Assembly (NCBI RefSeq): GCF_000717995.1
Contig: NZ_JODM01000008.1
Location: forward strand, 1 to 64,000
DNA from: Streptomyces violaceorubidus
GTDB taxonomy: Bacteria > Actinomycetota > Actinomycetes > Streptomycetales > Streptomycetaceae
Reading direction: 5' to 3'
DNA length: 64,000 nt
Of this stretch, positions 27,001 to 35,694 are shown one piece after another. Position 1 is the stretch's first letter. Each line of letters starts with the position of its first letter. Made by a program: the position numbers and the translations under genes. Under the pieces are notes generated by a model, which did not search any database, was not told the DNA's origin, and was given only the letters and a program-made list of their open reading frames with translations.

Positions 27001-27768
27001 TGGGTCTCCTTCGCCGCCAGGTCCGACCTGGGCCAGCGGGGCGTGGCCCGCTCGTACAAGCCGCGCAGCACCTCACAGGAGACCTGGTTCGCCCCGATCC
27101 AGCACCCGCGCCTGCTCAGCGACAACGGCACGAGCTGGCAGGGCCCCTTCCGGGCCGGTGACACCATCAGCACCTCCGTGATGACCGCGTGGGGCGACTC
27201 CGGCGGGCACGCGGGCGTCGTCTGGGCCGACAGCGACACGTCCAGGATCTCGCTGTACCAGGGCGACGAACTGCTGGGCGAGGACGTCAACGAACGGATC
27301 GTCATGGCCGGGGACCTGTCGCCCGATCCCAAGCCCTACCGGCTCGTGTTGGAGGGGAACAGGAACCTTCCGGACCGCCCGTACTCGAGCCACACCCGCA
27401 CCGTCTGGGACTTCACCTCGGCCACCACGGATCCCACCGGTCTCACCCCGCTGCCCCTGGTGCAGCTCGACTACGCGGTGGACGCCGATCTGTCGGGCCG
27501 CGCCCACCGGCGCACGGAGCTGACCGTCACGGCCTCGCACCTCCAGGGCGCGGCCGGAGCCGGCGCGATCCGCACGGCGACCGTGGAGGTGTCGTACGAC
27601 GACGGCGCCACCTGGCACCGGACGGCGCTGCGGAAGTCTGCGGACGGCTGGACGGCACGGCTCGACGCACCGGACAAGGCCCGTTACGCGAGCCTGCGGA
27701 CGACCGCGAAGGACACCGAGGGCAACGGCGTCAGCCAGACCCTGATCCGCGCCTTCGGCCTGCGATGA
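24007..27768 (+). CDS. Large secreted S8 subtilisin-like serine protease
   Basis: A 1253-residue exported protease. A Sec signal (SRGRGLTIGIAALLVLTATAPAASA) ends at about residue 30. A propeptide-like region precedes the S8 domain with catalytic Asp247 (AVLDTG), His279 (GHGTHVAST) and Ser457 (GTSMATPHVAG); the oxyanion Asn lies in AAGNSGPE. After it come beta-sandwich domains through the C-terminus, as in large Streptomyces secreted subtilases. The start is TTG with GAGG 7 bp before it. It degrades extracellular protein; its physiological substrate is not visible. A strong hairpin follows the gene. Confidence 0.92.
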   Translation: MPIPWSRGRGLTIGIAALLVLTATAPAASADPATMSPAPPTTPAGPTRTLTLITGDKVTVTGEGGAATVLSVTDPHGRSGGAHVMSVGSDTYVYPEAAVPYIGSGALDKRLFNVTELLKDGYDDARADGLPLIVTYTDAAARSRDVRTPEGARRIRALSSIQGAALSAEHSRAADFWTSLTGTGDTAAGGSAARSAASGGRLAGGIAKVWLDGKVRATLSDTTAQIGAPEVWSGGNTGAGVDVAVLDTGIDAGHPDFAGRIAATASFVPDQDVTDRNGHGTHVASTVAGTGAASGWVEKGVAPGASLHIGKVLDNSGGGQDSWVLAGMEWAVREQHAKIVSMSLGDSPTDGTDPLSEAVNRLSEETGALFVVAAGNSGPEAYTVGSPAAADAALTVGAVNGPGKGVDQLADFSSRGPRVGDNAIKPDLTAPGVGVLAARSQYAPEGEGAYQSMSGTSMATPHVAGAAALLAAEHPDWTGQRLKEALVGTTAGTQRFSPFEAGSGRVDVAAAVRSTLLASGDAFAQTHYPYAPGQTVRRDVTYTNLGPAPLTLDLALSPAQLPEGLFTLSDTQVTVPAHGTATVGVITHLDAAEDNRAYATRLVATGADAAVLARTPVGVNKEGRRATLTLTAKDRHDEPLSGTVILKDVERNTAPEIHTVDASGRLDLRLSPSTYSVWMNSAVPGVDGTHTLGFAMFAAPDVDLGADRTVAFDADDLRKAAAVTPRPTANQFLRIDQYRGNTGLFPFMDSYLAEYWRYDSLWVTPTPKVRTGSYTFATRWRQIQPPLTFSAGSQTFDDVTVQTLSPRLPEGTRADRAVWAGDGSAAEFRRAGVRDRVAVVRRSDTVAPTDQAAAAARAGARQLLILNDGYGKFDPWADLPEAAPLPVASLGTDDSTRLLARLRGTGTTTLQVVSHPSPRYAYDLVRHHDGAVPRDPSYRPGPGELARVDETFRDTSQGQAVEYRQDISLLGRPLGTAPTQVRSQGELTSWVTADDDVQWVSFAARSDLGQRGVARSYKPRSTSQETWFAPIQHPRLLSDNGTSWQGPFRAGDTISTSVMTAWGDSGGHAGVVWADSDTSRISLYQGDELLGEDVNERIVMAGDLSPDPKPYRLVLEGNRNLPDRPYSSHTRTVWDFTSATTDPTGLTPLPLVQLDYAVDADLSGRAHRRTELTVTASHLQGAAGAGAIRTATVEVSYDDGATWHRTALRKSADGWTARLDAPDKARYASLRTTAKDTEGNGVSQTLIRAFGLR

Positions 27769-27787
27769 GCGCCTGAGCGGCACAAGG

Positions 27788-27822
27788 TGCCCCGCCCCCG
27801 GTGTCGAACCGGAGGCGGGGCA
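27788..27822. terminator. Hairpin terminator after the subtilase
   Basis: TGCCCCGCC and GGCGGGGCA pair, extended by CCGGT/ACCGG around a short loop with one bulge. It lies 20 bp after the protease stop. There is no T tract, as usual in Streptomyces. Confidence 0.75.
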
Positions 27823-27985
27823 TTCCGCCATGTCCCAGGCGTCGGCGGCGTCGGCCCTGCTGCAGAGGCCTCCGAAGTGGTGCGGCGGGTTCCGTCGCGA
27901 GGACCAGGAGGAACGTCCCGCACTCGCGGGTGAGCGAGCAGTCGGCGGGCGGCGCTCGGGATGCACGACGACAAGGACAACGTCA

Positions 27986-28002
27986 TGTGACATCGTGTCA
28001 CA
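27986..28002. promoter_or_regulatory. Orphan 17-bp perfect palindrome
   Basis: TGTGACA-TCG-TGTCACA. The arms are perfect and the form is that of a TetR/GntR operator, but the nearest genes end here: the subtilase on the left and the M48 peptidase (restored stop at 28059) on the right. No start codon with good context follows. It may be left from a deleted gene. Confidence 0.5.
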
Positions 28003-28129
28003 GGAGTGATCGGTCGACACGAATGCGGATGCCCCTTGAAACCCGTGGCCGCGAGGGCTCAGTCGTCGAGGTCGCCGCGGAGCAGGCGTCGAGCCACCTC
28101 GGTGCGGGCCGGGGCGAGTTCCGCGGCGA

Positions 28130-29341
28130 TCAGCTCGTCCGGCACTTCTGCGGGGTCACCGTGGCCGGTTCGGGCACGTGCGCGAGGAGGCTGGCGCGAC
28201 GCAGATGGGTCGGGGGGTGGGTGGTGTCGACCTGGTGGCCGCGACGGGCTCCTACGCGCCGCTGCCGTTCGTACTCGTGCTCGGGAATGGACAACGCGTA
28301 CGCGGTGAGCACTGCCCAGAGGTCGTCGGCGTGCGCCTTGGCCCTTCGGACCTCCGGTCCGCGCAGGGCGGCGCGGTTCGCCTCGGTGCGCAGTCGGAGA
28401 TCGAGCGAACCCGCGATGAGCAACCGGTCCATGAGGCCGACCGCGGCCTGCGTGGAAGCGGTTCGGGCGGCCAGCCGATCAGCCAGGTACTCGGCTCGGA
28501 TCCCGGCCCGTGAGGTCAATCGGGCGAGCAGCGCCAGGAGTCCCCCGACCAGCAGACGTGGCACGACGTAGAGGGCGTTGACGAAGATCTCGATGCCGGA
28601 CGAGTTCGGAAGCGGCTGGAGGATGTGGTGCCACAGGTGCAGGGTCCGCGCCGCGGTGCCCACCACCAGGCCGTTGCGCGTGTCCCCGTTGGCATAGTGG
28701 GCGAGTTCGTGTCCGAGCAGCGCGATCCGCTCCTCGGGAGTGAGGACTTCCCACAGCGGCATGCCCAGCACCAGCAGCCGTCTGCCGCGCACTCCGTACG
28801 TCGTGACCGCCGCGTTGACGCTCCCGTCCACGGCGATGGCGTGCACGCTCCGGGTGCCGACGGCCCTCGCCACCTCGTCCACCAGGGCGAACAGCTCGGG
28901 CGCGTCGCCGCGCAGGAGTACGGGGCGGTCGTGGGGCAGCGCGCGGAACTTCGGGGCGAACGCCCAGGCCAGGAGTAGCAGTACCAGGCCCGCCACCATG
29001 CCGGCGCCGCCCCAGCCCGCCGCCAGGCACCAGACACCTGCGACGGCGAACGCGAGGGTACCGACGTGCACGGTGAGCGCGAGGGCGGTGGCGATCACCG
29101 CCGAGGCGTCACGCCGCGGTTGCGCGTCGGTGCCGCTCAGCATCTCGGCGAGCAACTGCTCGCCATGGCGCCGGGCCAGGGTGCGCTCGGCCCGGTCCAG
29201 ACGTCCCGTTTCCGGCTGGGGCTCCCCTGGATCGACGTTCCAGTCACAGGCGGCGCACCAGAGGGTGAACCGGTTGTCGCCCCGGATCTCCGTGCCGCAT
29301 TCCGGGCACGGCTGTGTGGTCTCTTCAACTGCGGCCGACAT
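28130..29341 (-). CDS. Zinc-ribbon M48 family membrane metallopeptidase, frameshifted tail
   Basis: A 403-residue protein. An N-terminal zinc ribbon (C12-P-E-C15 and C29-A-A-C32), two adjacent membrane spans (about 85-130), and the M48 motif HELAH (211-215) with a downstream glutamate in RAEYLADRLAA. M48 peptidases (HtpX/Ste24 type) cleave membrane or membrane-associated proteins. The last residues PQKCRTS look out of frame: reading one base over from the C run at about 28152-28155 continues PAEVPDELIAAELAPARTEV and ends LLRGDLDD at 28059, a normal-looking end. The deposited frame is thus probably shortened by a one-base loss. Confidence 0.85.
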   Translation of the reverse strand: MSAAVEETTQPCPECGTEIRGDNRFTLWCAACDWNVDPGEPQPETGRLDRAERTLARRHGEQLLAEMLSGTDAQPRRDASAVIATALALTVHVGTLAFAVAGVWCLAAGWGGAGMVAGLVLLLLAWAFAPKFRALPHDRPVLLRGDAPELFALVDEVARAVGTRSVHAIAVDGSVNAAVTTYGVRGRRLLVLGMPLWEVLTPEERIALLGHELAHYANGDTRNGLVVGTAARTLHLWHHILQPLPNSSGIEIFVNALYVVPRLLVGGLLALLARLTSRAGIRAEYLADRLAARTASTQAAVGLMDRLLIAGSLDLRLRTEANRAALRGPEVRRAKAHADDLWAVLTAYALSIPEHEYERQRRVGARRGHQVDTTHPPTHLRRASLLAHVPEPATVTPQKCRTS

Positions 29342-29867
29342 CGCGTATGTCCCCTCCTGGGCGACCCTCCCCGAGCCGCCACCTGCTGATTCGGCATGAT
29401 CCGATCACACGTTGCCGCCATGATGAGGACATGGTGCCCGTGTGAGGCCGGACCGTGATCCCACCGCAATCACCCGCCCCGGCATCCGCATCAGTTGCTC
29501 GATGTTCGCGACGCCCGTTGCGGTGCCAGGGCCTTGACGCAGACGTCGTGCGTGCCGCTCGTCGGGGTGGTCGTGGGCGTCTGGTCCAGACACGTGTCCC
29601 AGCTGCCCGTGTGTCCACGAACGGAGCGTGGAACGGGAACACGTGTGCTGCTCGGGACACTGGAGTCGCGGCACGGCCGAGGGGGGATGAGACCATATGT
29701 GCCCGCTGTCGGCTGAGAGGGCTGGGTGTCCTGGCCGCAGCAGGCGCGACAGGGACGGGAGCGAAGCCGCCAGGACCTCGGTGTGTACCGGGACCCGGTC
29801 CAGTCCTGGCGGACCGCGAGGTCCGGTGCGGAGGGTGCCGTTTCGAGGCTGCCCTCGTCGGCGACGA
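29342..29867. other. Intergenic stretch without a supported gene
   Basis: Between the M48 gene and the NmrA relic. Open frames are shadows or decayed continuation of the relic; nothing recognisable. Confidence 0.45.
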
Positions 29868-30312
29868 GTTCCAGGTGGTGACGTCGGCCACCGTGCTCGG
29901 TCCGTTGCGCACCTCGGCGGGTGGAACCCACACGATCCAGTCCTCGGTGGCCGCTGTCGCGATGTCTTCCGCCGCGTCGAAGGGCTGAGTGGCGCGGTGG
30001 CGGACGCCGGCGGCGGCCCCGGCGCTGAGGAGTGCACGGGTGGAACCGGACCAGGAGCTGACGAGGGCCGGCTCGTCCACGGCCAGACCGTGTTCCTCCG
30101 AGAGTGTTCCCAGGTCCACGGACGGCTGACGGGCGAGGTCGACGACCACGGAGCAGCCCCGCACTGCCTCGGCGAGATCGTCGGGGGTGGGCGCGTGCGG
30201 GCCGCCGGGGGCCGGGGGCCGGGACGAGGGTGACCTCATGTCCGTGGTCCCTGACACAGAGCGCGGTCTCGACGTCCATGAGGCCCTCACCCTCGACCAC
30301 CACGACTTTCAT
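29868..30312 (-). pseudogene. NmrA/SDR-like NAD(P)-binding protein relic
   Basis: It begins MKVVVVEGEGLMDVETALC and VRDHGHEVTLVPAPG, a degraded copy of the MKVVVxGGTGLIG start of NmrA-like oxidoreductases. At a run of C residues near 30225 the frame shifts, and the neighbouring frame continues DDLAEAVRGCSVVVDLA and TRALLSAGAAAGVRH, then jumps to RATQPFDAAEDIATAATED and WVPPAEVRNGPSTVADV, which in intact proteins lie tens of residues later. So it has a frameshift, a damaged glycine loop and an internal deletion. Confidence 0.65.
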
Positions 30313-30467
30313 GCGAGTAACCCTCCTGCCTTCCGCCACCGAACCGGACCGTGCGAGCAGTCACGGAACGGTGCCGGTGTGTCCGTGGGCGATCGGCTGA
30401 GGGTTTGACCGGACGGCCGGCCGAGGTGTGCCACGGGCGATGGGCGGTCACAAGGGGCCGCCACCCC

Positions 30468-31502
30468 TCACACGGTTGACCCGTCGTCCTGTGTGGCGGC
30501 TGCGGGATCGCGTCGGAATCGGTCGAGGGCTGCCGCCCTCTCGTGGTAGGGGATCCGGGAGAGACGGGAGACCATCGACCACATCTCGCGTTCTTCAGCG
30601 AGCTGTGCGGGCATGATCAGTCCCAGTGCGTCAGCCAAGGACGCGCGTCCGACATTGATGAGGGCGCGCACCGCCGCGGCCCATTCGTCGGTGGCGTGGA
30701 CCGCGCACCTGTACCAGACCGGGCTGAGTACCGAGAGCGCCACCACCGTCGCGAGCACGACGGGGGTGTCTGCGGGGCGGGACGCGAGGGTGGCCAGGGC
30801 TGCGGCCAGGACGGCGAGGTGACCGTACAGCAGGCATACGAAGAAGTCGACGCTGGTGCGAGCCGTGTCCACCTGTCGGCGTGCCTGTTCAGGAGCCGTG
30901 GCGGTCAGATCATTCCACAGCAGTTGCGAATCGAGCCGGTACCTGTCGTAGGCGTACTCCTCGAAACGCCTTATCGCGTTGCCGAGTTGGGTGGGGGCCA
31001 ACTGGCCGTCGTCGACGGGGTAACGGGCGAGACGCTCCTGCAGCAAGGCGCGTCGAATGATGGTGCTGCGACGATCCCGCTCGCGATGGCGGACCACGCT
31101 TCGCTCTCCTTGCAGGCGGGCAAGCTCAGCGGCTTGGGCCGGAGGAAGGGGGCCTTCCCCGGCTCGCCTCTCCAGGCGCAGAACAGCCAGCCGGTCCGAC
31201 CATGCCTGCCGCCGCCTGCGGTGGCGACGACAGCCGCGTTCGTAGGCGGCGGAGGGCCACAGAAGGTAGCCCTCAAGGATGCGGTAGAGCGGGTTCTGCA
31301 GCGCGTTGAGGACCAGCCCCAGCATGAGCGACGCCGACAGAAAGGCCACCGCGGTCCTGCCCTCCGCCAGGCCGGTGAGACGTTCGAACGGCTGCACACT
31401 GCGCAGACTTGGCAGCAGCGTGGCACTCAGCACGGCAAGGTTGATGGCGGTGGGCAGAACACTGCGCACCGCACCGCCAGCTCCCCCGCGTAGCGTGGTC
31501 AT
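30468..31502 (-). CDS. Membrane protein of unknown function
   Basis: A 344-residue protein started at the ATG at 31502 (MTTLRG); the frame is open to 31586. Hydrophobic segments lie near residues 14-32, 50-68 and two around 225-270 (FVCLLYGHLAVLAAALATLA and VVLATVVALSVLSPVWY). Between them is a long Arg/Glu-rich helical region (about 85-180) that looks cytoplasmic. No family recognised. It has no close neighbours in an operon. Confidence 0.7.
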   Translation of the reverse strand: MTTLRGGAGGAVRSVLPTAINLAVLSATLLPSLRSVQPFERLTGLAEGRTAVAFLSASLMLGLVLNALQNPLYRILEGYLLWPSAAYERGCRRHRRRRQAWSDRLAVLRLERRAGEGPLPPAQAAELARLQGERSVVRHRERDRRSTIIRRALLQERLARYPVDDGQLAPTQLGNAIRRFEEYAYDRYRLDSQLLWNDLTATAPEQARRQVDTARTSVDFFVCLLYGHLAVLAAALATLASRPADTPVVLATVVALSVLSPVWYRCAVHATDEWAAAVRALINVGRASLADALGLIMPAQLAEEREMWSMVSRLSRIPYHERAAALDRFRRDPAAATQDDGSTV

Positions 31503-31640
31503 TGTCCTTGACACCCTCCCGAAGAGCCAAGGCCGCCCGCGCCGAGTTCCACGACGTCGCCGCCCACTACGGCACGAGACGGGCAACCCCCGAGCAGGTC
31601 ATGAGGACAGCCCTCGACCGGTCGAGGGGGCGGCGGGCGG

Positions 31641-32030
31641 TCAGGTGTCCGGGTCGATCTCGGGGTGGGTGAAGCGCACGGGTTTGCCCAGCGACCGGGC
31701 GTAGGCGATTTCGGCTCGGGTGCTGTCTCCGATGTAGTCGCCGACCACGAGCACCTCGTCAGCGAGTCGGATCTTCGAGCGGTGCAGATCGTCGAGCCGA
31801 ACCTTCAGCGCCGCGGCCTCGACAGGATCGGAGCCCTGTTCGTGCGGCGACTTCATGTCGTAGCCCGGTTTGACGACGATCTTTCCGGCTTTGGTCTCCC
31901 GCACGTCCGCCTCGTTCATCTCGGTCATGAAGCGGGTGGAGCCGCAGATCACGACGATCCTCGGGAGGCTCAACAACTGCTTCGCGTCGGCGAGCCTCTC
32001 CTCGGGGGTGAGTCGTTGCGGATATGGCAC
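31641..32030 (-). CDS. Nucleoside 2-deoxyribosyltransferase-like protein
   Basis: A 129-residue protein from a GTG at 32030 with an ideal AGGAGG 5 bp upstream. It shows IVVICGSTRF (residues 25-34) and DEVLVVGDYIGDSTRAEIAY with E107, the pattern of the nucleoside deoxyribosyltransferase / DUF4406 superfamily, which cleave or exchange glycosidic bonds of nucleosides. The fold assignment is reasonable; the substrate is not known. Confidence 0.65.
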   Translation of the reverse strand: MPYPQRLTPEERLADAKQLLSLPRIVVICGSTRFMTEMNEADVRETKAGKIVVKPGYDMKSPHEQGSDPVEAAALKVRLDDLHRSKIRLADEVLVVGDYIGDSTRAEIAYARSLGKPVRFTHPEIDPDT

Positions 32031-32374
32031 TGGTTCCTCCTGGCCTGAACAGCGGGTCCCCGGCAATGGCTGCTGCCCACTGCCCGTCGGATGGCGGAGC
32101 CGACGGCGGGGGAGAGAGAACGCCCGACGGCAGGATACTGATGCACGTCGTGGTCGCCCTCCCGCACGGGAGGTTGGGGCCTGGCCGTCGACGCCGAGGA
32201 AGCGCGAGGCAGACCTCGACACATCGGCACCCGACGGGTAGACAGGCATGCGAAGCTCTGGTGGAACGGTTTCCTCGGTCGCGAACCCCTGTCCACCAAG
32301 GGCTTTGCCCGCCCTTGTCAGCCCCACCCCATGGCCCCTTGGGGCCGTTCACCCCGGTAGAGGTCCACAGCCCC

Positions 32375-33499
32375 GTGACTGCTTCAGACCCGTATGTCAG
32401 CGCCTTCGCCGAGATCTTCGGCGATCCACCGGCCGACTTCGCCATACCCGTCGACTGGACCGCGGTCGAGTCCTGGCTGGGGACGCGCCTTCCCGCCGAC
32501 TACAAGGCCATCGCCGCCGCGTACGGCCCCCTCGACATCGGCGCCCGGCTCTGGCTTCACGTCCCCTGTGCCAACCGGGGTTGGTTCGACTACGGTGCCT
32601 GGGTCCAGCAGACTCGACGTGACGCCCCCGGCGTCCTTCCCTTCGGCGCCACCCGTACCGCCGACACCCTCTACTGGGACACCACCGCATCCGACGACCC
32701 CGACCAGTGGCCGGTCGTCATGCGCTGCCAGGACGACGAGAACGCGGGCCGCGACCCCTGGCGGCGCTTCGGTACCCCGCTCGTGCCGACACTGGCCCGG
32801 CTCGTGGCCGACGGCATGCACCCGGTGGCCGCCCGGAGCGGCATGCAGAGCGACCTGGAGGACACTCCGTGGGCCCCGCCGCCCCTGCGACCGGAACCGA
32901 CCGCTCAGCAGCGGGCTGCCCTCACCGCGGGCAGCGGGCTGGAGACTCTGGTCAAGCTCGTCCCGCCGCCGGAGACGCCCACGCTCGGGAAGCACGACTG
33001 GGACTGGCTGTACAAGCGGCTGGGCACTCGCCTGCCCGGCGAGTACGTACGACTGATGGAGCGGTACGGGGGCGGCTCCTGGTGCGGCTGGCTGCGCTTC
33101 AACATCCCCTTCGACGAGGACCGGTACGCGCTCGCACCGTGGGCCGAGTGGTACGCGGAGACCTACCAGGGGCAGCGGGCCGAGTTCCCTGAGTACCACC
33201 CGCTGGCCGTCTATCCCGAGCCCGGGGGATTCCTGCCCTTCGCCGACTCCATCGACGGCGACCAACTGTGCTGGCTGACCGAAGGGGACACACCGGAGGG
33301 CTGGCCGTTGATCGTTCTGCCGCGTCATGCCGACCAAGGCCCACCGCTGCGTACCGGCCTCACCGAGACCTTGCTGGAGTGGCTGCGCGGCCGGTTGGCG
33401 ACCGAGGGCCTGCCCCGGCTCGGACGCCGCGACGAGGACCCCCTGGACTACATCGAGTTCGAGTCCTACGACCCGGAACCGGCCGCTGAGGAGCATTGA
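32375..33499 (+). CDS. Tandem SMI1/KNR4-domain protein
   Basis: A 374-residue soluble protein with two related SMI1/KNR4 domains: WTAVESWLGTRLPADYKAIAAAYG (about 28-51) and WDWLYKRLGTRLPGEYVRLMERYG (about 209-232). Each is followed by a core ending in typical FLPFADSIDGDQLCWLTEGD or a similar stretch. SUKH/SMI1 proteins often act as immunity proteins of contact toxins. The start is GTG at 32375; the ribosome site is weak. No toxin is adjacent, so an immunity role is only a possibility. Confidence 0.8.
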   Translation: MTASDPYVSAFAEIFGDPPADFAIPVDWTAVESWLGTRLPADYKAIAAAYGPLDIGARLWLHVPCANRGWFDYGAWVQQTRRDAPGVLPFGATRTADTLYWDTTASDDPDQWPVVMRCQDDENAGRDPWRRFGTPLVPTLARLVADGMHPVAARSGMQSDLEDTPWAPPPLRPEPTAQQRAALTAGSGLETLVKLVPPPETPTLGKHDWDWLYKRLGTRLPGEYVRLMERYGGGSWCGWLRFNIPFDEDRYALAPWAEWYAETYQGQRAEFPEYHPLAVYPEPGGFLPFADSIDGDQLCWLTEGDTPEGWPLIVLPRHADQGPPLRTGLTETLLEWLRGRLATEGLPRLGRRDEDPLDYIEFESYDPEPAAEEH

Positions 33500-33589
33500 G
33501 TCACCGGCCTCGTCGGTCCCGTCCAAGACAGGGGCAGAAGCCGCCTCGGGCACGGCAGGGAAACCGCCGTGCCCGGCGCCCGTCGTGCG

Positions 33590-34450
33590 TCACAGCAGCA
33601 GCGCTCCGGCGACGACCGCCGCCACGCCGACGAGCAGTGCCACCACGCCGAAGACGGTGTCGAGGGAGCGGGATCGGTGTTCTGCCGCAAGGTTGACAGT
33701 GAACACGGCGGGATCGTCGGACGTGTAGTGGACCGTGACGTCGCGACCGTGGGACTGCGCGGGGTCGGGCAGCCCGTCGGGGCAGTAGGCGGTGACGGTG
33801 GTGCCCTCGTGGGTGGTGAACGCGATGACCGGCGTGTGGCTGGTACTGGTGTGGCCGTCCTCGTCGGTGCTGGTGTCCGTGAGCACGGCGACGACCCGCC
33901 CCCGGACAGGGGGTTGGGAGGTCAGCCCCTCGAAACGGCGGCTCACCGCGCGGTCGCTCTGCGGCAGGTACCAGGCCCCGGACAAGGTCCAGGGCACACC
34001 GAAGCCGATCAAGGCCCACGGCCATGCCCGGTCGACCGCGGCGAAGACGACCAGTCCGACGTAGATCAGGAAGATCGCGAAGTTGGGCCACCCGAGCCCG
34101 CGTCGGCCCGCCCAGAGGTCGCCGACGAACCGGTAGGCATGCGGTCTCCCCCGCGGATAGCGGACTCCGATCTCCCGGCCCGTCCAGGCCGTCGTGATCC
34201 TCTCCCCGTGGTCACCGTCGTTCGTCACGGTGAACTCCTGGCCGGTGCCCGGGTCCTGGAAGGAGACGACCACGGGGATCCCGTCGTGCTGCGAGCTTCC
34301 GTGCCTGGGCTCGCGCACCCGCTCGATCCGCCCCATGACCCTCACCGCCCGCTGCGCCCGGGTCACCCCAGCCAGCGAACGGGCGTACCCGACCAGCGCG
34401 AGGGTGCCGAACGCCCCGCACCACAGCGCCAGATATCCCTGCAAGCCCAC
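33590..34450 (-). CDS. DUF3592-type membrane protein
   Basis: A 286-residue protein with one N-terminal span (ALWCGAFGTLALVGYA), a soluble DUF3592-like beta domain (VRVMGRIERVREP and VSFQDPGTGQEFTV), two spans around 125-160, a second similar beta domain (VRGRVVAVLTDTST), and a C-terminal span (VFGVVALLVGVAAVVAGALLL). Function of this duplicated architecture is unknown. It is 51 bp downstream of the next membrane gene on the same strand and likely co-transcribed. Confidence 0.75.
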   Translation of the reverse strand: MGLQGYLALWCGAFGTLALVGYARSLAGVTRAQRAVRVMGRIERVREPRHGSSQHDGIPVVVSFQDPGTGQEFTVTNDGDHGERITTAWTGREIGVRYPRGRPHAYRFVGDLWAGRRGLGWPNFAIFLIYVGLVVFAAVDRAWPWALIGFGVPWTLSGAWYLPQSDRAVSRRFEGLTSQPPVRGRVVAVLTDTSTDEDGHTSTSHTPVIAFTTHEGTTVTAYCPDGLPDPAQSHGRDVTVHYTSDDPAVFTVNLAAEHRSRSLDTVFGVVALLVGVAAVVAGALLL

Positions 34451-34501
34451 GCGTCTTCCCTCTTCTTCTCTTCCGTGTCGATGCGGTCGGCGTGGCGCCC
34501 G

Positions 34502-35611
34502 TCAGTGCGCCGGGGTGCGCCGCACCACCTCGCCCCGCGCGTCCGCCTCCAGCGAGGCTGCTCCTTCGGTTCCCGTCACACCGACCCTGACGGTGAGGGA
34601 GCCGGTGAGGCGTTCGACGGTGATCTGCCAGGTCTGCGGGGAACCGACCCCCGGGCTGCTCCTCGCCTCCTTGACCAGCGCGGGGAATCGGTCGTAGGGG
34701 AGCAGATCGGGGTCGAACGTCGGAGCCTGTGCGTCGGTGGACGCGTACACGACCGACAGCAGGCGTTCCTGGACGACGACGGTGAGCGCCGCGCGCGTGT
34801 TGGTGCCCTTGGCGAGCGAGCCGACCGCGCGGCGTAGTTCACCCTTGTCGAGGAACGTCTGGTCCGGGCCGAGGGCGACCGTGGCGGACGCCGACGACAC
34901 CACCGTGGTCGACGAGGAGGAAGTGGAGGAGGAGACCGACGGCGACGGCCCCGTGGCGGAGGGTGGGTGCGCGGAGGTGTCCTGGTCGAACAGGTCGGCG
35001 CGGAACAGCAGGACGACGCCGGCCGCGGCGAGCAGCAGGGCGAGCAGCGTGACGACGCCGACGGCACTGCTCTCGGGGGTCTCGCCCACCATGGCGGGGC
35101 CGGGCGCGGAGTCGACGCGGGCCCCGGCCGCCCGCTCCTCCCACTTAGGTGTCGGCCGCTTCACGATCCTCACCCGCCACGGCCGGTCCGGCGGGTACTG
35201 CACCACCACGACGCCACGCGGCCGGTAGTCGGGCAGCTCGACGAGGTTGATGTTCTGCGTGAACGCGACGCGGTACGCCGGTACGTCGTCCGGCGCGACC
35301 GTGAGCTCGAACCGCACCGCCACGTCGCTCGTCGCCTCACCCCCGACGGCCTCCCGGCTCTCGATCATCGCGAGCGCGGTGCGGGGCGCGAGCGCCGCCT
35401 CCCGTGCCCTTCGCGGTGCGCCGGCGAGGTGGAAGAGCAGGCCGTAGACCGCGGGCAGGGCCAAACCCGTCACAAACAGGGGCGCGTTCCCGACGATGCC
35501 GCCGACGACGAGAGCGGCCAGCGAGGCCCCGATCACACCGCCCGTGAGGAACCCCGAGGCGACAGCAGCGGGGGTGGTGCGCGTGGGCGGCGCACCCGTG
35601 GTGATCGGCAT
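34502..35611 (-). CDS. Membrane protein of unknown function
   Basis: A 369-residue protein. Two N-terminal spans (FLTGGVIGASLAALVVGGIV and PLFVTGLALPAVYGLLFHLA), a DUF3592-like soluble part with NLVELPDYRPRGVVVVQYPP, another span at about 185-202 (VVTLLALLLAAAGVVLLF), a Ser/Thr-rich linker (about 220-245), and an extracytoplasmic C-terminal domain. No family is certain. It precedes the DUF3592 gene in the same direction and diverges from the HPPD-like gene. Confidence 0.7.
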   Translation of the reverse strand: MPITTGAPPTRTTPAAVASGFLTGGVIGASLAALVVGGIVGNAPLFVTGLALPAVYGLLFHLAGAPRRAREAALAPRTALAMIESREAVGGEATSDVAVRFELTVAPDDVPAYRVAFTQNINLVELPDYRPRGVVVVQYPPDRPWRVRIVKRPTPKWEERAAGARVDSAPGPAMVGETPESSAVGVVTLLALLLAAAGVVLLFRADLFDQDTSAHPPSATGPSPSVSSSTSSSSTTVVSSASATVALGPDQTFLDKGELRRAVGSLAKGTNTRAALTVVVQERLLSVVYASTDAQAPTFDPDLLPYDRFPALVKEARSSPGVGSPQTWQITVERLTGSLTVRVGVTGTEGAASLEADARGEVVRRTPAH

Positions 35612-35694
35612 ACGGGTGATTGTGCCGGGCTCGGGTGCCGACCGGTAGCTCTTCGAACGTCCCGGCCTCGGGCCTGCCGAAGGAGGCCGGCCCC

